DNA of 64,000 bases, taken from positions 2,308,501 through 2,372,500 of the forward strand of contig OX463778.1 in the NCBI GenBank assembly GCA_949825025.1, written 5' to 3'. Below are positions 10,285 through 24,500 of this stretch, in pieces. Positions within the stretch are counted from its first letter, which is position 1, and the number at the start of each line of letters is the position of its first letter. Source of the DNA: Siphlonurus alternatus (taxonomy: Eukaryota > Arthropoda > Insecta > Ephemeroptera > Siphlonuridae). The notes beneath the pieces are model-generated. The model did no database searches. It had not been told where the DNA came from and worked only from the letters and a program-made list of their open reading frames with translations. Position numbers and translations under genes: made by a program.

Positions 10285-12527
10285 CTAACTGTCCGACTCC
10301 TCTTCTTCATCATCAGATGGCAGCACCGTTCCCCCTTTTCCTTTCTTCTCTCTGCGTAAGGAGGGCTCTTCGTCACTAGAGCTCTCGTCTGGAGGCGACA
10401 ACTTGCGACCTTTCTTCGACTTTGAGGTGACTGCACGACCTTGAGGTTTAGTGGGAGAAGATTCTTGTGAGGACGAGAAACTTTCATCAGAGGGTGGCAC
10501 TACGCCACTACCTTTCTTTACTACGGACTCTTGAGCAGACTCATACTCCGAGCTTTCTTCATCTGGTGAGGCCGCTTTTGCAAGACCTTTCTTCTTCAAG
10601 GGAGTTTTTTCTCCTCTTACAGCTTGAGAGGTTCCCTCGCCTGCTTCTTTCACTTTGAGTCGTTTCGATGTAGGTTCAGTTTCTTTATCAGGGGAATCAA
10701 AGCTCTCGTCTGAAGGTGGAATGATCTGAGCACGTGTGGGTGTTTTTGGTGTTTGAGGAGGTTCTGATTCGTCAACACTGTCATTTAATCGAGGTGCGGG
10801 AATTGAAAAACGAATACTTTTCCGTTTAGGTTTTGGAGATTCTGAAGCGTCTGATGATGTCCCATTGCTGGAGCTTGGGACCGGTGCTTTGGCTCGCTTG
10901 TTCTTGCGGGGGGGAGTTGGTGCTGCTTTTTCCTGAGTTGAATCGTCCATCGTCACGTTGGCAGAGTTGTCTTGGAAGGAGTCGAAGACGTCTTGAGAGC
11001 CTGTTGGGGTGAGAGGTGGAGCTACCACGGGCGTGAACTCGGCAGGGTCCAAACAGACACAGCGGCTGCAGCCGTCGGGCTTGTAAATACCCATCACACG
11101 ACGTCCAAACAAGTCGTACATCTCAGGACGCAGCGAGATCACGATGAATTGACAGTTGGTGGTGAATTGCTGCAAAATAGAAAATAAAATTAATGTTTTC
11201 ATACGCCAGCACAATAATTATTGTATTGAACATTATGAATAATGGTACATACAATAAGAAAATAACATTCTAGAAGGCAATTCAAGTGTATTTAAATTAT
11301 TTCTGACACAATATAAAATTGAATTGCAGTAACTGAATTAAATATTGAAAATTGCAAGATTAATTTTGAACAATCCTCATGCCATTTGCTGGGGAAGGAA
11401 ACTTCCAGGAAAACAGCTCTACCATAAAACCAAACTTGATGATCAAGTTGACTAGAGGGGTCAACGTACCGTGATGTAGTGGCCGATGATGGAGACATTC
11501 CTGGCGTCAAGGGCTGCATCAATCTCGTCCATCATGTAGAAGGGCGACGGCTTGAAGTAGTGCAGACCAAAGACAAGGGCCAGTGACGACAGCGTCTTCT
11601 CCCCACCACTCAGCTTGTCGATCTGAGTCCAAGCCTTGTTGCGAGGCCGCACACTAAATTAAAATCAAAACGTTTTAGTCCTTCAATCAGACAATTAAAA
11701 ATATTTAATTAATTGTATACAGTATTCAGTTTTGTTTAAACACATCCTTTAAAAAATACCTAGCATTTCACTATATATGTTATAAAAATATATGTACTAT
11801 GTCTTCATTCATTCCTGATAAAAAAAAGAGAAAAGACAAAAAACGAAGGGGGGATGGATTTCAATTAGCTGTTTTTAAAACTTGATTTTTTTTATATAAA
11901 ACTATAGCTGTACTTTGCAAATGTTTTTCACTTGTCCTGTGTTATTGCATGCATCCTTTTATCTACACTTGACAAGGCAGCACCTTGAAACTATGATCCT
12001 TGCGAGGAAAGCTACCTAACTGGGAGAACATTTCGATAAGAGGGCTTGAGACTGACCTGAAGGAGATTCCCTCGAGGAAGGGGTTGAAGGTGTCTTGCAG
12101 CTCGAGCTCAGCGTCTCCGCCCATGGAGATCATTCGGAACACCTCCTTGAGTTTCTGGTTGATCACCTGGAAGCCCTTCATGAACTCCTGGTAGCGTTGT
12201 CGCTTCACCAGAGTCACAAAGTTCCGCACTTCGTTACGACGCTGCGTCGCCTCCTCCAGCTGTGCGGCAAGCGACAGGAACTGCGACTCCTGCACACAAC
12301 GTCAACACATTAGTACAGTTTCAAACATATAGCAGAAGGTTGCAATTGAACATAAACTCTGAAATATTTAATCTCTCAGAATGAATTCAAATAACTATTT
12401 ACAACTCTAACTCTAACGAGACAATAAGAACATAATTACAGTAGTTGATGTTGATAGAAAAGGTTATGAACCATCTCTCTTACTGAAAGATCCCTTCCCC
12501 TTCTCCATTCTGTTTCCCCATTTTTCG

Positions 12528-12597
<70 letters not shown>

Positions 12598-15500
12598 TTA
12601 TTTTTTATTTGATTTTATTATCTCTTTCATGGGCACAAACATACATATATCACAATGTACAAGTCAGAATAATAAATAAATATATATATTTATATATATA
12701 GGCATTGATCTAAAAACAATTCAGCTCTTCAAGTTGAAAATGTACTGTTTAAGTACCGGTACATTACCATCTATTTTTCCCCCCCCTTTCTTTTATTATT
12801 ATTATTTTTTATGGAAATTATATTACATACTTAAAATAAATGCAGTAGATATTGAATTATCAATTATTAAATAATTTCATACAAAAATTGAATATCAATA
12901 TTTATTAGTTTATTAAAATTGTTGTCAGTAGTGCAAAAGTAAAATCTCTCTCATACTGAGAATTAACATATCAAGTCTTTAAACCTTTCCACTACAAGAC
13001 TTGCAATCATCTTGAACTTGATTTGTTTCCCGTTCGATCTCAATGTTAAACACAATTGACACGACCCTGATGACGTACGATCACCGCTGGCTCACCTTGC
13101 TTTGGTACTCCTCAATAATGGCGAGATTGGGGCGAGGCTTGCGTGCCTCCACCAGCTTGCTCAACGAGTACATCAGGTCCTGGGAATCCATCTCGGAAAG
13201 CTCCTCAGGAGTGTACTCTTTGAGGGGCTGCTGCTCTTGTTCTTCGTCCTTGCCAGCTGGAACTTCCTCGAGTTTGATGTTCTTCATCTGAGGACAACGG
13301 TCAGTTTTTAACTTCACTAAGACTTTGAAAATATTGTTTATGTGTTACATTACAAGTTAAAAAAAAACTACTGTATCGCAAATTTTTTTAAAAAATAATT
13401 AATGCACATTTAATTTGTAAATAAAGATTTGTAAATGCAGCAGCCACCTTCCTCTTGTTGTCGCTGATTTGGTCCTTGTACTTGGTGATGTCGGCCTCCA
13501 GCTTCTCAAGCTCCTGCTCTACCTCCAGCCGGCGGTTCTTGAACACCAGCTCCTCTGCCGCCTTGGCCTTCTGCTCCTCACGCAGATTTGTGATCTCCTT
13601 TTCACGAGACAGGATCTCCTCCTGCAAAACAACACTTCCTTCGATCAGACCCCCCATGGACTAGATTGGGAGAACACATTCCTATGAAAAAAATATGTTA
13701 AAATACAATGAACTACCCAAAATTTTATAATTTAGGCATGTTAATCTATTCGAGAATTCCCTTTTTTTTTTTTCATTCAATTTTTTCCTACAATAATAAA
13801 ATATATTATTTATGTTAAAATTATGTTTAGTTTTTTAGGACAAGTCAATAGCAATTGATTATGAAGTAAAAATTACACTAAAATTAAGAAAAAACAACAG
13901 AGATTGATTAATTTTCAATAATAGTTCTCCTATTGAAGTCATACAATACAGTAAATATTTCTTCACACTTGTCTATTGAAATTTTTTCTTGTAAAAATCT
14001 AACACTATCAATACTTAGTTTCACTTGGTAAGCTATTATGAAATACCCACTTGCAGACATAGTTTCACCTATCTCTGCAGATGACATTTATCTAAATACA
14101 CTCAGCAGCACCTGCTATGTAACATCGTACTCACCGAGCACTCCTCGCGGACCTTCATCATGGCCTTGGCTTTCACCTCCGTCTCCTCCAACTCTGCCTT
14201 GAGCTGCGTCACTTCCGTCTCCATGCGGGCAATCTCCTGCTCCAGATCCAGCATCTTCTCCTCACCCTTCTGCATGTTCCTGTACCAAACAATACCTCAC
14301 TTACTTCAACAATTAACTCAAAACAATTCAACCAGGTAAAAATGGATACAGGGTGCAAAGTTATGCCTCTTTGACTTTTTCCTGAGCTTTTAGAGGCCGG
14401 GAAGTATTGCTTAAAAGTTTTTATGTTGTTGGGTTTGAACCCACGCCCCTTTTAGGTCCTATACTTTTATTATTAAGAGAGACGTCTAGAGGCGTCACTT
14501 TCTCTGTACATTCAATAATTTTTTTTTTAAAAATAGTTCCCGGACTCTAAAAAATCTAAAAAGAAAAAACAAAAACAGGATAGTATAACTTTACACTCTT
14601 TATCCATTTTTGCAATAAAAAAATTGAGGTAGATATTCTATTGTCAACTTCAATGTTGAATATTTTTAAACTTGACCAGCAAGCTAATTTTGATGTAACA
14701 TGAGACTGGAATTACCTCTCACTGGCGGCGATTGCTGCGGAGAGCTTGGTCTTGTCAGACTGCGCCTTGTTGATCTTCTTGGTGAGTTCCTTCACTTTCA
14801 AGTCCAGACCGCCGATGCGACTGTTCTTGATCTCGTCCATCTGCTTGCGAAGCTTCCCCACCTGAGTCTCAATCTTCTCGGCAGCAGCTGTCGCCTTTTG
14901 TAGCTCTGAAAATAACCAACGTGTTGAGTTAACATTCTTTTGTTAGTACTATAGTAATAACCTCTATATTCTTACATTACAATATTCAATATAAATAAAC
15001 AAAGTACTAATGTAACTTACATTAAAACAGTCTTATAAGGAAAGTGAACTATTGTGGTTGGATATATTGCTAAAAAGAAAGAGATAGTAAAAAAACAACA
15101 ACAAGAGAAGAGAAGAATTTTCTTTATTTATTATTATTATTTTTTTTTTATTGAAAAATACCACATCATCAAATGTTGGTCGAAACGTCTCAATAATGTA
15201 TTTGAAAATATATTTGTGTAATCTGTGCCATCAAGACTCTCTCACTATGGACATTTCACAGTGGCAAGGCTTGTTGTTGTTTTTTCCTATCTCTTTCTTT
15301 TTATCAATATATTATTACATTAAAACGAGTTGATGGAGGTAATAAAGGTGTGATTTTTTTTTTAATTATATTGTAGTAATTTTGAAACTAGTGTTAGTGA
15401 ATTACTAAAATGACATATAATTATAAAATAGGAGGTTAGCTTCATCTATGTTATGAGGCAAATTTTTATCTTATATAACTTCGATCATCTACTCTCGTAG

Positions 15501-18500
15501 ATGACCTCATAGATGACTCGTAGCAGTCAACTCACCCTCGGTGCTGTGTGCCAGCTCCTCCTGCAGCTTTTTGACCTGCTGCTGGTCCGAGCTTGTCTTC
15601 TTGACCACCTCCCGCTGCTCAGTCAGCTGTTTCTCCAGCAGCGGCACGCTCTCCGACAGGTGCTGCACGGGAGAATTGTTATTGTCTTGCCAGTAGTGCA
15701 TTTAAAAGAAAAAAACTTATGAATTAAAAATACAAGATGTATAAATACAGCAAATAAAATGTAATAAGTAGTCAAAGTTAATTTAATAATAATGGCATGA
15801 CAAACAAAAAATCAAATACCGTATTTCATATTATAATCCCTCTTGTATACTAAATTTTCAGATTAAAAATAAAAATAAAATAAAAAAATTGAAAGTACAC
15901 ATACTGTACTTGTATATTAAAAAAAAAAAAAATAAAAAATATGTGTGCATTAGTATCTAATTAAAACCAGTTACTATGTTCTCAAAACAAAAACAAACAA
16001 AGCACATGTTCGCACCTGAATGTCCATGGCCAGCTTGCGGGATTCTGCCTCGAGCTGTGGCACGAGGTTGCGCATCTCCCTGACGGACTGCTCCAGCTTG
16101 AGGATGTTCTCCATCAGAGTGCTGCTGCGTTTCTCCAGCTGTTCCAGCGACTGACGCAGGCGGGGAGTGTCCTCCGCAGCCTTCTCGCTGGCCAGACCCG
16201 CAATCACGCGCTGACCCATGCGGCCCTTGATGGGGTGGCCACCGCCAGTGATGGTGCCTGAGGATCATCATTAATTTAACACAAAAACATTTAATATATT
16301 TAATATTTTATTAAACACACAAAATTCAACGAATAAAAGATTATCATCAGAAGTAGCTCTGGACTTACAAATTAAGCTTTGAACTTGAAATTTTAAAAAT
16401 TTCTACTAGGTCTGCGAAGTTTTAGAATTTTCATGTACATAATGAAGCCAAAATCCTTCCACGTCTGGGTACTTTCGGTGGTAATTAGTTGAACTATACG
16501 AACTATCTCACAAAAAAGCACTCACCACCAGGCTCGACAATGTTTCCGTCAAGATCCACCACTCGGTGCCTCACTCTTCCTCCCAGGCCGATACGTGAGG
16601 CCTGATCAATGTCCTTGGCAACGAGGGTGTCTCGCAGAGCGAAGTAGAAGGCCGGCAGGACACGTTCGTCCTCCACTTTCACCAGGTCAAAGAGACGAGG
16701 CACATTCTCGGGAGCCACCATTTTCTCTCGACTTTTGGGACCCCAGCTCTGCAGCTTCTCCAACACCATGAAGTTACCACGGCCAATCCCGGAGTCTCGC
16801 AGGTAGTTGATACACCTTTCACCTGTATCAACCTGCAAGCAAATACGGAGTGAAACAACACAGCACGTGTAGCTTTAAATTGGAGGAGGGACATTAACAG
16901 CTCACTATTCAAGGATTATCTGAATGAGAAATTTATTAATATTTAGGTTTCTGATACATTGTTTTATTATATATTACTAATGCTATTATTTTTCAGGTAA
17001 TGTATATCTCCATCTGGTTCCCGACCAGTGTTTCTTTATTTTTCAGCATTTTTTTTTATGTTTTTACTGTGATTTATTGTTTGGAATAAATTGTTATATA
17101 ATTATTGTATTAGAGTCTTAGGCTGAACATATGAAATTATTGTTTTTTGTTATGTTATTGATGATTTATTGCTTTTTACATATAATACCTGTTACTGTAT
17201 ATTATTGTCTAATCTATAAATCTAATGTTTCAATCTGTTTACCATGATTTTAATTATCTATTTGAATTTTATAATCAATATTTTTTTTCTTGTGTTCATT
17301 GACTAGTTCTGGATTATATTGTGAGAGGCATTGCTGTTGTTATTTTTCTTTATTTACTGTAATGGAGTATTGTCCTCAATTTTTTTTATTGCAGAAATGG
17401 ATAGAGGGTGAAAAGTAATGCTACCCTGATTTTTTTCCGATTTTTTAGAGCCCGGGAAGTATTTTTAAAAAATTATTGAAAGTCCTATTTGTGACGTCAC
17501 GCGGCGTCAAGTCCTATCTTTTTCTAAAAGGAGGGGAACCGCTTCAGCTTTTATATTTTTAATGTTTTATAAATAATGTCAAACTTACTTGTGCACCAAA
17601 AAAATAGTCACCACCCTCCTCCTTCTACCAGTACAGCAGTTGACATTTAAAAAGCGCGCCGAAGAAAATTGGGGCATATGACGTCAAGATCAACGATTGG
17701 TTGCGCTTGACCTATCATGGCGCTTTACGTCATAAGCCCCAATTTTCTTTGGCGCACTTTTTGAAAATCAACTGCTGAAATGGTGGAAGGAGGAGGGTGG
17801 TGACTATTTTTTTGGTGCACAAGTAAGTTTGACATTATTTATAAAACATTAAAAATATAAAAGCTGAAGCGGTTCCCCTCCTTTAAGGAGCGGCGTCTCG
17901 TGACGTCACAAAAAGAACTTTCAATAATTTTTTAAAAATAGTTTCCGGGCTCTAAAAAATCTGAAAAAAATCAGGGTAGCATAACTTTGCACGCTCTATC
18001 CATTTCTGCAATAAAAAAAATTGAGAACAATACTACATTGTCTTTTTTACTTGTTACGTTAAAAGTAGTTGACAATTACCATGAGGTTGCTGATCACACT
18101 GTTTAAGACTTGCTTATATTGTAATGTGCAATCAAAAAGCAATAAAATGAAATGAAATTAATGAAAATAACAGCTTTATTTATTTTTACAGGCAAAAAAA
18201 TACTAGGTTTACAGACACCAGCTTTTGATGTCACGTTCAGTGAAACATTTTACATACTGTATTAAATGTCTTACTGCAGGAACAAGACACATTACATTAA
18301 AAACTAATTGTAAGCTAGTCTTTCTGGCATACAATATCTTATTTTCAGTCCATCTTACCTTGTCCACTACAATATGATCAAGGGAACCACAAGACGAGGA
18401 GATGGCACAGTCGTACTTGGCCTCGATGGCCCCCAGGTCTCCAAGACGACCGAAGATGCCCGGAATGTTTCCGTTGGCACACTGCTCCATGAGGGCCCCC

Positions 18501-21500
18501 ACAACGCGATTGCGGTGCTTGGCCTGCTCTGCTGCCACTCGCACCCCCTGCAGCTCAGCCCTCAGAGTGTTGGCTTGCTGATCGATGCGTGCCCGCTGTC
18601 CTCGCTCAGTCTCCAGAGTCTCAGACGCCTCTCCCAGAGCTATTTGTCTGCGAGGAAGCTCCTTTTTCAGCTCAGCCATGCGTCTGTAAAAAGATGGATT
18701 GTCGTCAACATCAGGAGATTGTGTCGACAAAGATCTATTAATAAACTTTCCTTACAGCGCCAAAGAAATACCACAATTGATTTTATATAATGCTTTTAAA
18801 TTTAAACAGCTTGATTTTTTTAAGACATGGATTTAACTACAATAATGGGAACATTGCTTTACCAGATGAGTGAAAGGTTCTATTTCTTAAATTAAAATTA
18901 TTTAACGTACTGTTTTTTAACTTCGAGGTTGGCTCGAGCCTCCTCCAGGTTCTTGGTGAGGGTCTCCAGCTTCTCCTTCTGCTTCGTCTCGCCCTTGGTG
19001 CACAGCTCCAGTTTGGATTGGTTGATGCGTCGCTACAAAACAAACAATACTTATTTATTTAACAGAGCAGCATAGTTACGTTTTGTAGGTAATTTTTAAC
19101 CATTATTTATGTATTTTTTAAATCAATGTAACTACTTCTGCATCATATAGAGAAAGTAGGACAAATACTCATGAAAATCATGTACAATTTCCCAGACAAT
19201 GCTCATTCTAAAATGAAGGCACACTCACAACTGCTGACTTCTCCTCTCGTAGCTTGGCCAGCTCAGCGAGTTTCTCCTCCAACTTTTCGAGCTTCTGTTG
19301 GGGCTCCTGGATCTCTCTCTGCAGACCCTCGGTGGCCGTGAGCAGAGACTGCTGTGCCGTGGCACGGTCCTTCTCGTGGTGGGCTATCAGCTTCTCCAGC
19401 TCGGCAATCTCCCTGGCGTTCTTCTCAGGAAGCCCTCTTAGGTCCGTCAGCTAAGCAGCAAAAATGGAATGTTAAATACCAAACAGTGGCATGTTATTAA
19501 TTGACTGGATGGCATTTTGGGGCAATGACTCATTAAGGTAGAGATAATACGCCCAATGTTAAAAAAAATCCCATTCATAAAAATTATGAAAAAAATTTAA
19601 AATGTTCTCCTCAACATACCTTATCAGTAGGTAAAATATGTAAAATATCAGGTATACAAAAACGAGCTAGTTTTCGAGTTATTAATTTTTAAAGTTGACT
19701 AATTTAACATGGAATTTCCATTTCTCCATGTTAAATTAGTCAACTTTAAAAATTAATAACTCGAAAACTAGCTCGTTTTTCTATACCTGATATTTTACCT
19801 ACTGATAAGGTATGTTAAAGGGACAGGGGACCATAAAAATAAGTATTTTTTATTTAAAAGTTACCCACTAACTGAGTATGAATTCATGCCGCACGGTGGC
19901 GAGTGCCTCAGGGTAAACGCCCAGCGAGTAACTGAAGTGTGGATTGCTGACGTCAGCAATCACGAAAGGCAACATAGCTGCCAATTTTCCATGGAACTCA
20001 CTTCCCCCTCCTCCCGCCCAGCCATGCTCAGTGCGATGTTGCCGGTGCAATTGCCCTGCGGCTGTCTATATTTATTTAATTTTTATAAATTCGGGGGATG
20101 GTCCGACAACGGAAATTCACTCATTATTCGCATTAACATATCTTACATAAACTTTTTATGCATTCATGATTGCATTGTCCCTTTAAGGAGAACATTCTAA
20201 ATTTTTTTCACAATTTTTATGAATGGGATTTTTACTAACATTGGGCGTGTTATCTCTACCTTAAGTACATGATCTCATTTTTCTCACCATGTTTGCCCCC
20301 AAAAAGAGTGATTCAAAAATTTAATTTGATTAAATTACATGAAAAAGGATTGTATAAAATACACTGAGTAGTGATATAAGAATTAGTGACTATATTTATA
20401 GCTGATACATAACATTTTAAAACAGCATAAAACTGCAGACGAAAGATTTAGAAATAATTTTCCTCTTTTACCTGATCATCAATTTTTATGTGTGCAAACT
20501 ATTTACCCCCCATTTTTATTGACATAGAAGGATTGCGATTTGACTACTTGACGTTTTGATGATATCACTTCATTTTTTTTGTTGGCTGATGAACGATGAT
20601 GACAAAGAGTTAAAATCCAATATCTAAATTGATAAAATAGGGATAAATAATTAGATTAAAAATTAATAGTGTTAAGCAGGGATCGGATGCGGATGCAGAT
20701 GCAAGATGCACACGGATGCGCAAAAATGGGCTTGCATCCGCATCCGTGCATCCCAGATGCACAGGGAAAAATGAATGCATCCGGATGCGCATCCCAGATG
20801 CACGGGAAAAAATGCATGCATCCGGATGCGCATCCCAGATGCATGAAAAATAAATTTGCAACCGGATGCGCATCCACGGATGCACGAAAAATAAATTTGC
20901 ATCCATTCAACACTTTTTTTTTCTCTTTTTTATCAGGTTTTTTGCTAATGGCCTCTAAATAAATCTTTAACACAAGGCATTTTTTTAACATTTATTTGTC
21001 ACTTGTCGTTTAAAATTGCAAGAAACAAAGTGTATTATAAAAACCAAAGATCGGATGCAGATGCAAGATGCACACGGATGCGCAAAAATGGGCTTGCATC
21101 CGCATCCGTGCATCCCAGATGCACGGGAAAAAATTAATGCATCCGGATGCGCATCCCAGTTGCATGGAAAATAAATTTGCATCCGGATGCGCATCCCAGA
21201 TGCATGAAAATTAAATTTGCATCCGGATGCACATCCATGGATGCACGAAAATTTAATTTGCATCCGGATGCGGATCTCAGATGCACGAAAAAAACGCGTG
21301 CATCCGGTCCCTGGTGTTAAGCCTATACAATTTTATATACAATTTTTCTTTACAAGAAAACTTCAACTCCATTTGTTTGTATTGAGATGAAATATTCTTG
21401 TAAGGAAAAATTGTATACAACATTGTATCGTGCAATACAGCCTTGAAGGAAAAGAGAAAAATTGCAACTACATCTTTTGTTAACACTTTCATGTTCCTTT

Positions 21501-24500
21501 AACCCTGTGTTGTAAACCTGATGAGTAGACCAAAGTTGATTTGAAAGGACAAGGCACCCACCTTCTTCTCCTCAGCTCGGAAGTTCTCACGTAGCTTCTT
21601 CCTTCGAGCACCGCGGGCCGTCATGTTCTCTCGCATCTGAGTGTCGCTGCTCTTCATCAGTCGGTAGTCTTTGTCCATCTGGTCATTCTTTTTCTGCAGC
21701 TTCTCCAGCTCGCTGCACACCACATTTTTAATTAACATATTTTCAATAAGAAATAATATTAATTCTATGAGCCGTGTGTTGTATTATTATTATCATTATT
21801 GTAAAAAAAAAGTAAGACGGAAGGCATTTGCACGGGTACTCAGCATTTTCAGCAAAATTTGAACCATTGCCAAACAACTTCAAAGAGAAAATATTTTTTC
21901 TCTTACCAGTTACCAGAAAAATTTGTGTTTTAATAGGACTTGTCTGCCCTTTCCTTTCATTAAAATAAATATTGCATAGAAGATTATTCAATCAAATAAA
22001 TATTTCTTTTACTAGAAGTAAAATTAAATGGCTTGAACACCAGACAAAAGAAGACAGACTATACTACTCAACTTACTCTCTCTTCTGTTTGATGTTCTTG
22101 TCCATTTCCTTGGTCTTGGAGTGGGCCTCCCCCAGCTCCTTCTTGATCTCATCCAGCTTCTCCACCACCTTCCCCTTCGCCTCCTCCTCCACGGCCTTCT
22201 TACGCTCAGTCTTAAAGCTTAAACACAAACACTCTAATTACTTATCCCTGCACATAATATTATGTCCTTGAAGAAATACTTAATATTTTTACAATTATCC
22301 AGTCACACATAATTTATTTCTTATAAAATTGAAAAGTGTTCTGTAATTAAGAAACTAATACACTATGATTGTAAATTATGATGGCAATGAGCTTTAAATT
22401 AAATTCTCTATAAGATACAGCACATGTGCTTGAAAATATAAGCTATAGTGATGAAGTGACTTTGTACTGACATGTTATTCTGGCAGATCTTGTGCTCATG
22501 ACGCAAGATGATGTTTTCGTTGCGCAGGTAATCGACCGCCTCAATCTTGCCCTCCTCAAGGGTCTTGAGGCCACGTTCTGCAGCATTGACTCTCTCCGCC
22601 TGCCCTTCGCGCTCCTCCTCCACTTCTGTGTCGAGAACCATCGCCTTCGCCAGAGGTTCCTGAACAAAGTGGAGTGAAAACTTTGGTGGTTCACCGTCTT
22701 GTCAAAATAGGGAGATACGGTAAAAATTTTGAGTTAATGATTATCAAAATTCAATAAAGGTTGCTCAAATTTTCTCAACCTCTGAACTGAGGTTAAAGAA
22801 TCTTCTACACATCAAGACTCTCCAAGATAAATCTTACATATATAATACAAACAGATATACAGTATTCTAGCTATCAAATGAAAATAGGTCGACAATATAA
22901 CAATTTTAATAACTTTATGACAGCAAAAAACATCAACAGAACATACATCAGTTACTGTAAAGTGTTACTTTCTTCACCGTTTCCCCTGATTTAAAGACTG
23001 TGAGACCCATAGTAGTGATTCTTATTTCATAACTGAGCTAAAAGACACCTCATTGCTTACCTTGTATCTGAGGGTTCCCATGATGTCCTCGAGGAACTCG
23101 AGCAGACCAATGTCGTGCTCCGTTTCTCCCTTGGGCTTCATCAGTGCAATCTGCTCTACTTCTCCCTGCACACACAAGCCTCAGTGTCAGGAACACGACT
23201 GACTGCTTGAGCATGCTTACCATCATATAAATTATCAGGTAAATAAAATGTTATGATTTCTAAATAAATTATTAATCAACCTGGAGGATGAGGAAACGTC
23301 CGTTTGTGAGGTCCACTCCGTGCGTCCTCAGTTTCTTGGCCACGTCCTTGAACTGCAGGCGTTTACCGTCCATTGTGTAGTACGAGGAACCGTCCCTCAT
23401 GGCCGTCCTTGACACCACCAGTTCCGTGTTAGGCACCTCCTCAGGGTCCACGTTGGGGCCCTGTCACAAAATGCACCGGTGAGAGGCAAAAAGTCACTTA
23501 ATGCTACACAGTACCTTGATGACCAGGTATTCAGAAATCAGTTAGAACGTGTACTGTATAGGCTGTATTTATACAAGACTTAAAATAATTTGACACAAAA
23601 ATAGTTACAGTACGTACTTAGAAAAAAACGTATTTATCTTTTCAATATATATCACAACCTGTAGAAAAAATGGAGAAAATTTTACTTGAGTCAAGGAGAG
23701 CTTATTTCCTTTCATCGATTGACCCAACCAATATATCGGTAGTCATCTGGCAAAACCGGTCAAGTGGCGAAATTTTCGATATGCGTTTTTTTGCATAGTG
23801 CTGTACATTCCATTGAATCCTATGATATTCTAGAAGCATTTTGTCATCTGAACAATGCAACTATTTTTTTTTTAATATTTAAGGGCAAAAATATCAAGAT
23901 TTTTGAAAATATTTTTCTCATAGTTGAGTCTGGCAAAACCGGACAAGTGGTTGAAAAAAGTTCATCATGAATCTGGCAAAAGCGGACAAGTGGTTTAAAA
24001 AGCTGTCTCATGAATCTGGCAAAACCGGATATCTGGCTCTAATCTTGTTACAAAAATAATTGAAGATTTTTAATTTTTATTAATTTAAAATTATTTATTT
24101 TTAATACTGATTATTATAGACTATAATAGATAATTATTTTTTATGAATTCAGGGACCGGATGCACACGTTTTTTTCATACATCCGAGATGCGGATCCGGA
24201 TGCAAATTAATTTTTTCGTGCATCCATGAATGCGCATCCGGATGCAAATTTATTTTTCATGCATCTGGGAAGCGCATCCGGATGCAAATTTATTTTCCAT
24301 GCATCTGGGATGCACATCCGGATGCATTAATTTTTCCCGTGCATCTGGGATGCACGGATGCGGATGCAAGCCCATTTTTGCGCATTCGTGTGCATCTTGC
24401 ATCTGCATCCGATCTTTGGTTTTTATAATAGACTTTGTTTCTTGCAATTTTAAACGACAAGTGGCAAATAAATTTAAAAAAAAAATGCCTTGTGTTAAAG

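Noticed and set aside
13043..13311. Plus-strand frames overlapping SMC4 coiled-coil exons
   Set aside because: Antisense shadows of coiled-coil coding sequence with biased codon composition.
20610..21263. Frames rich in H, D and A around the GGATGC arrays
   Set aside because: Repeated hexamers produce them on both strands; the region is a hAT element with target duplications.
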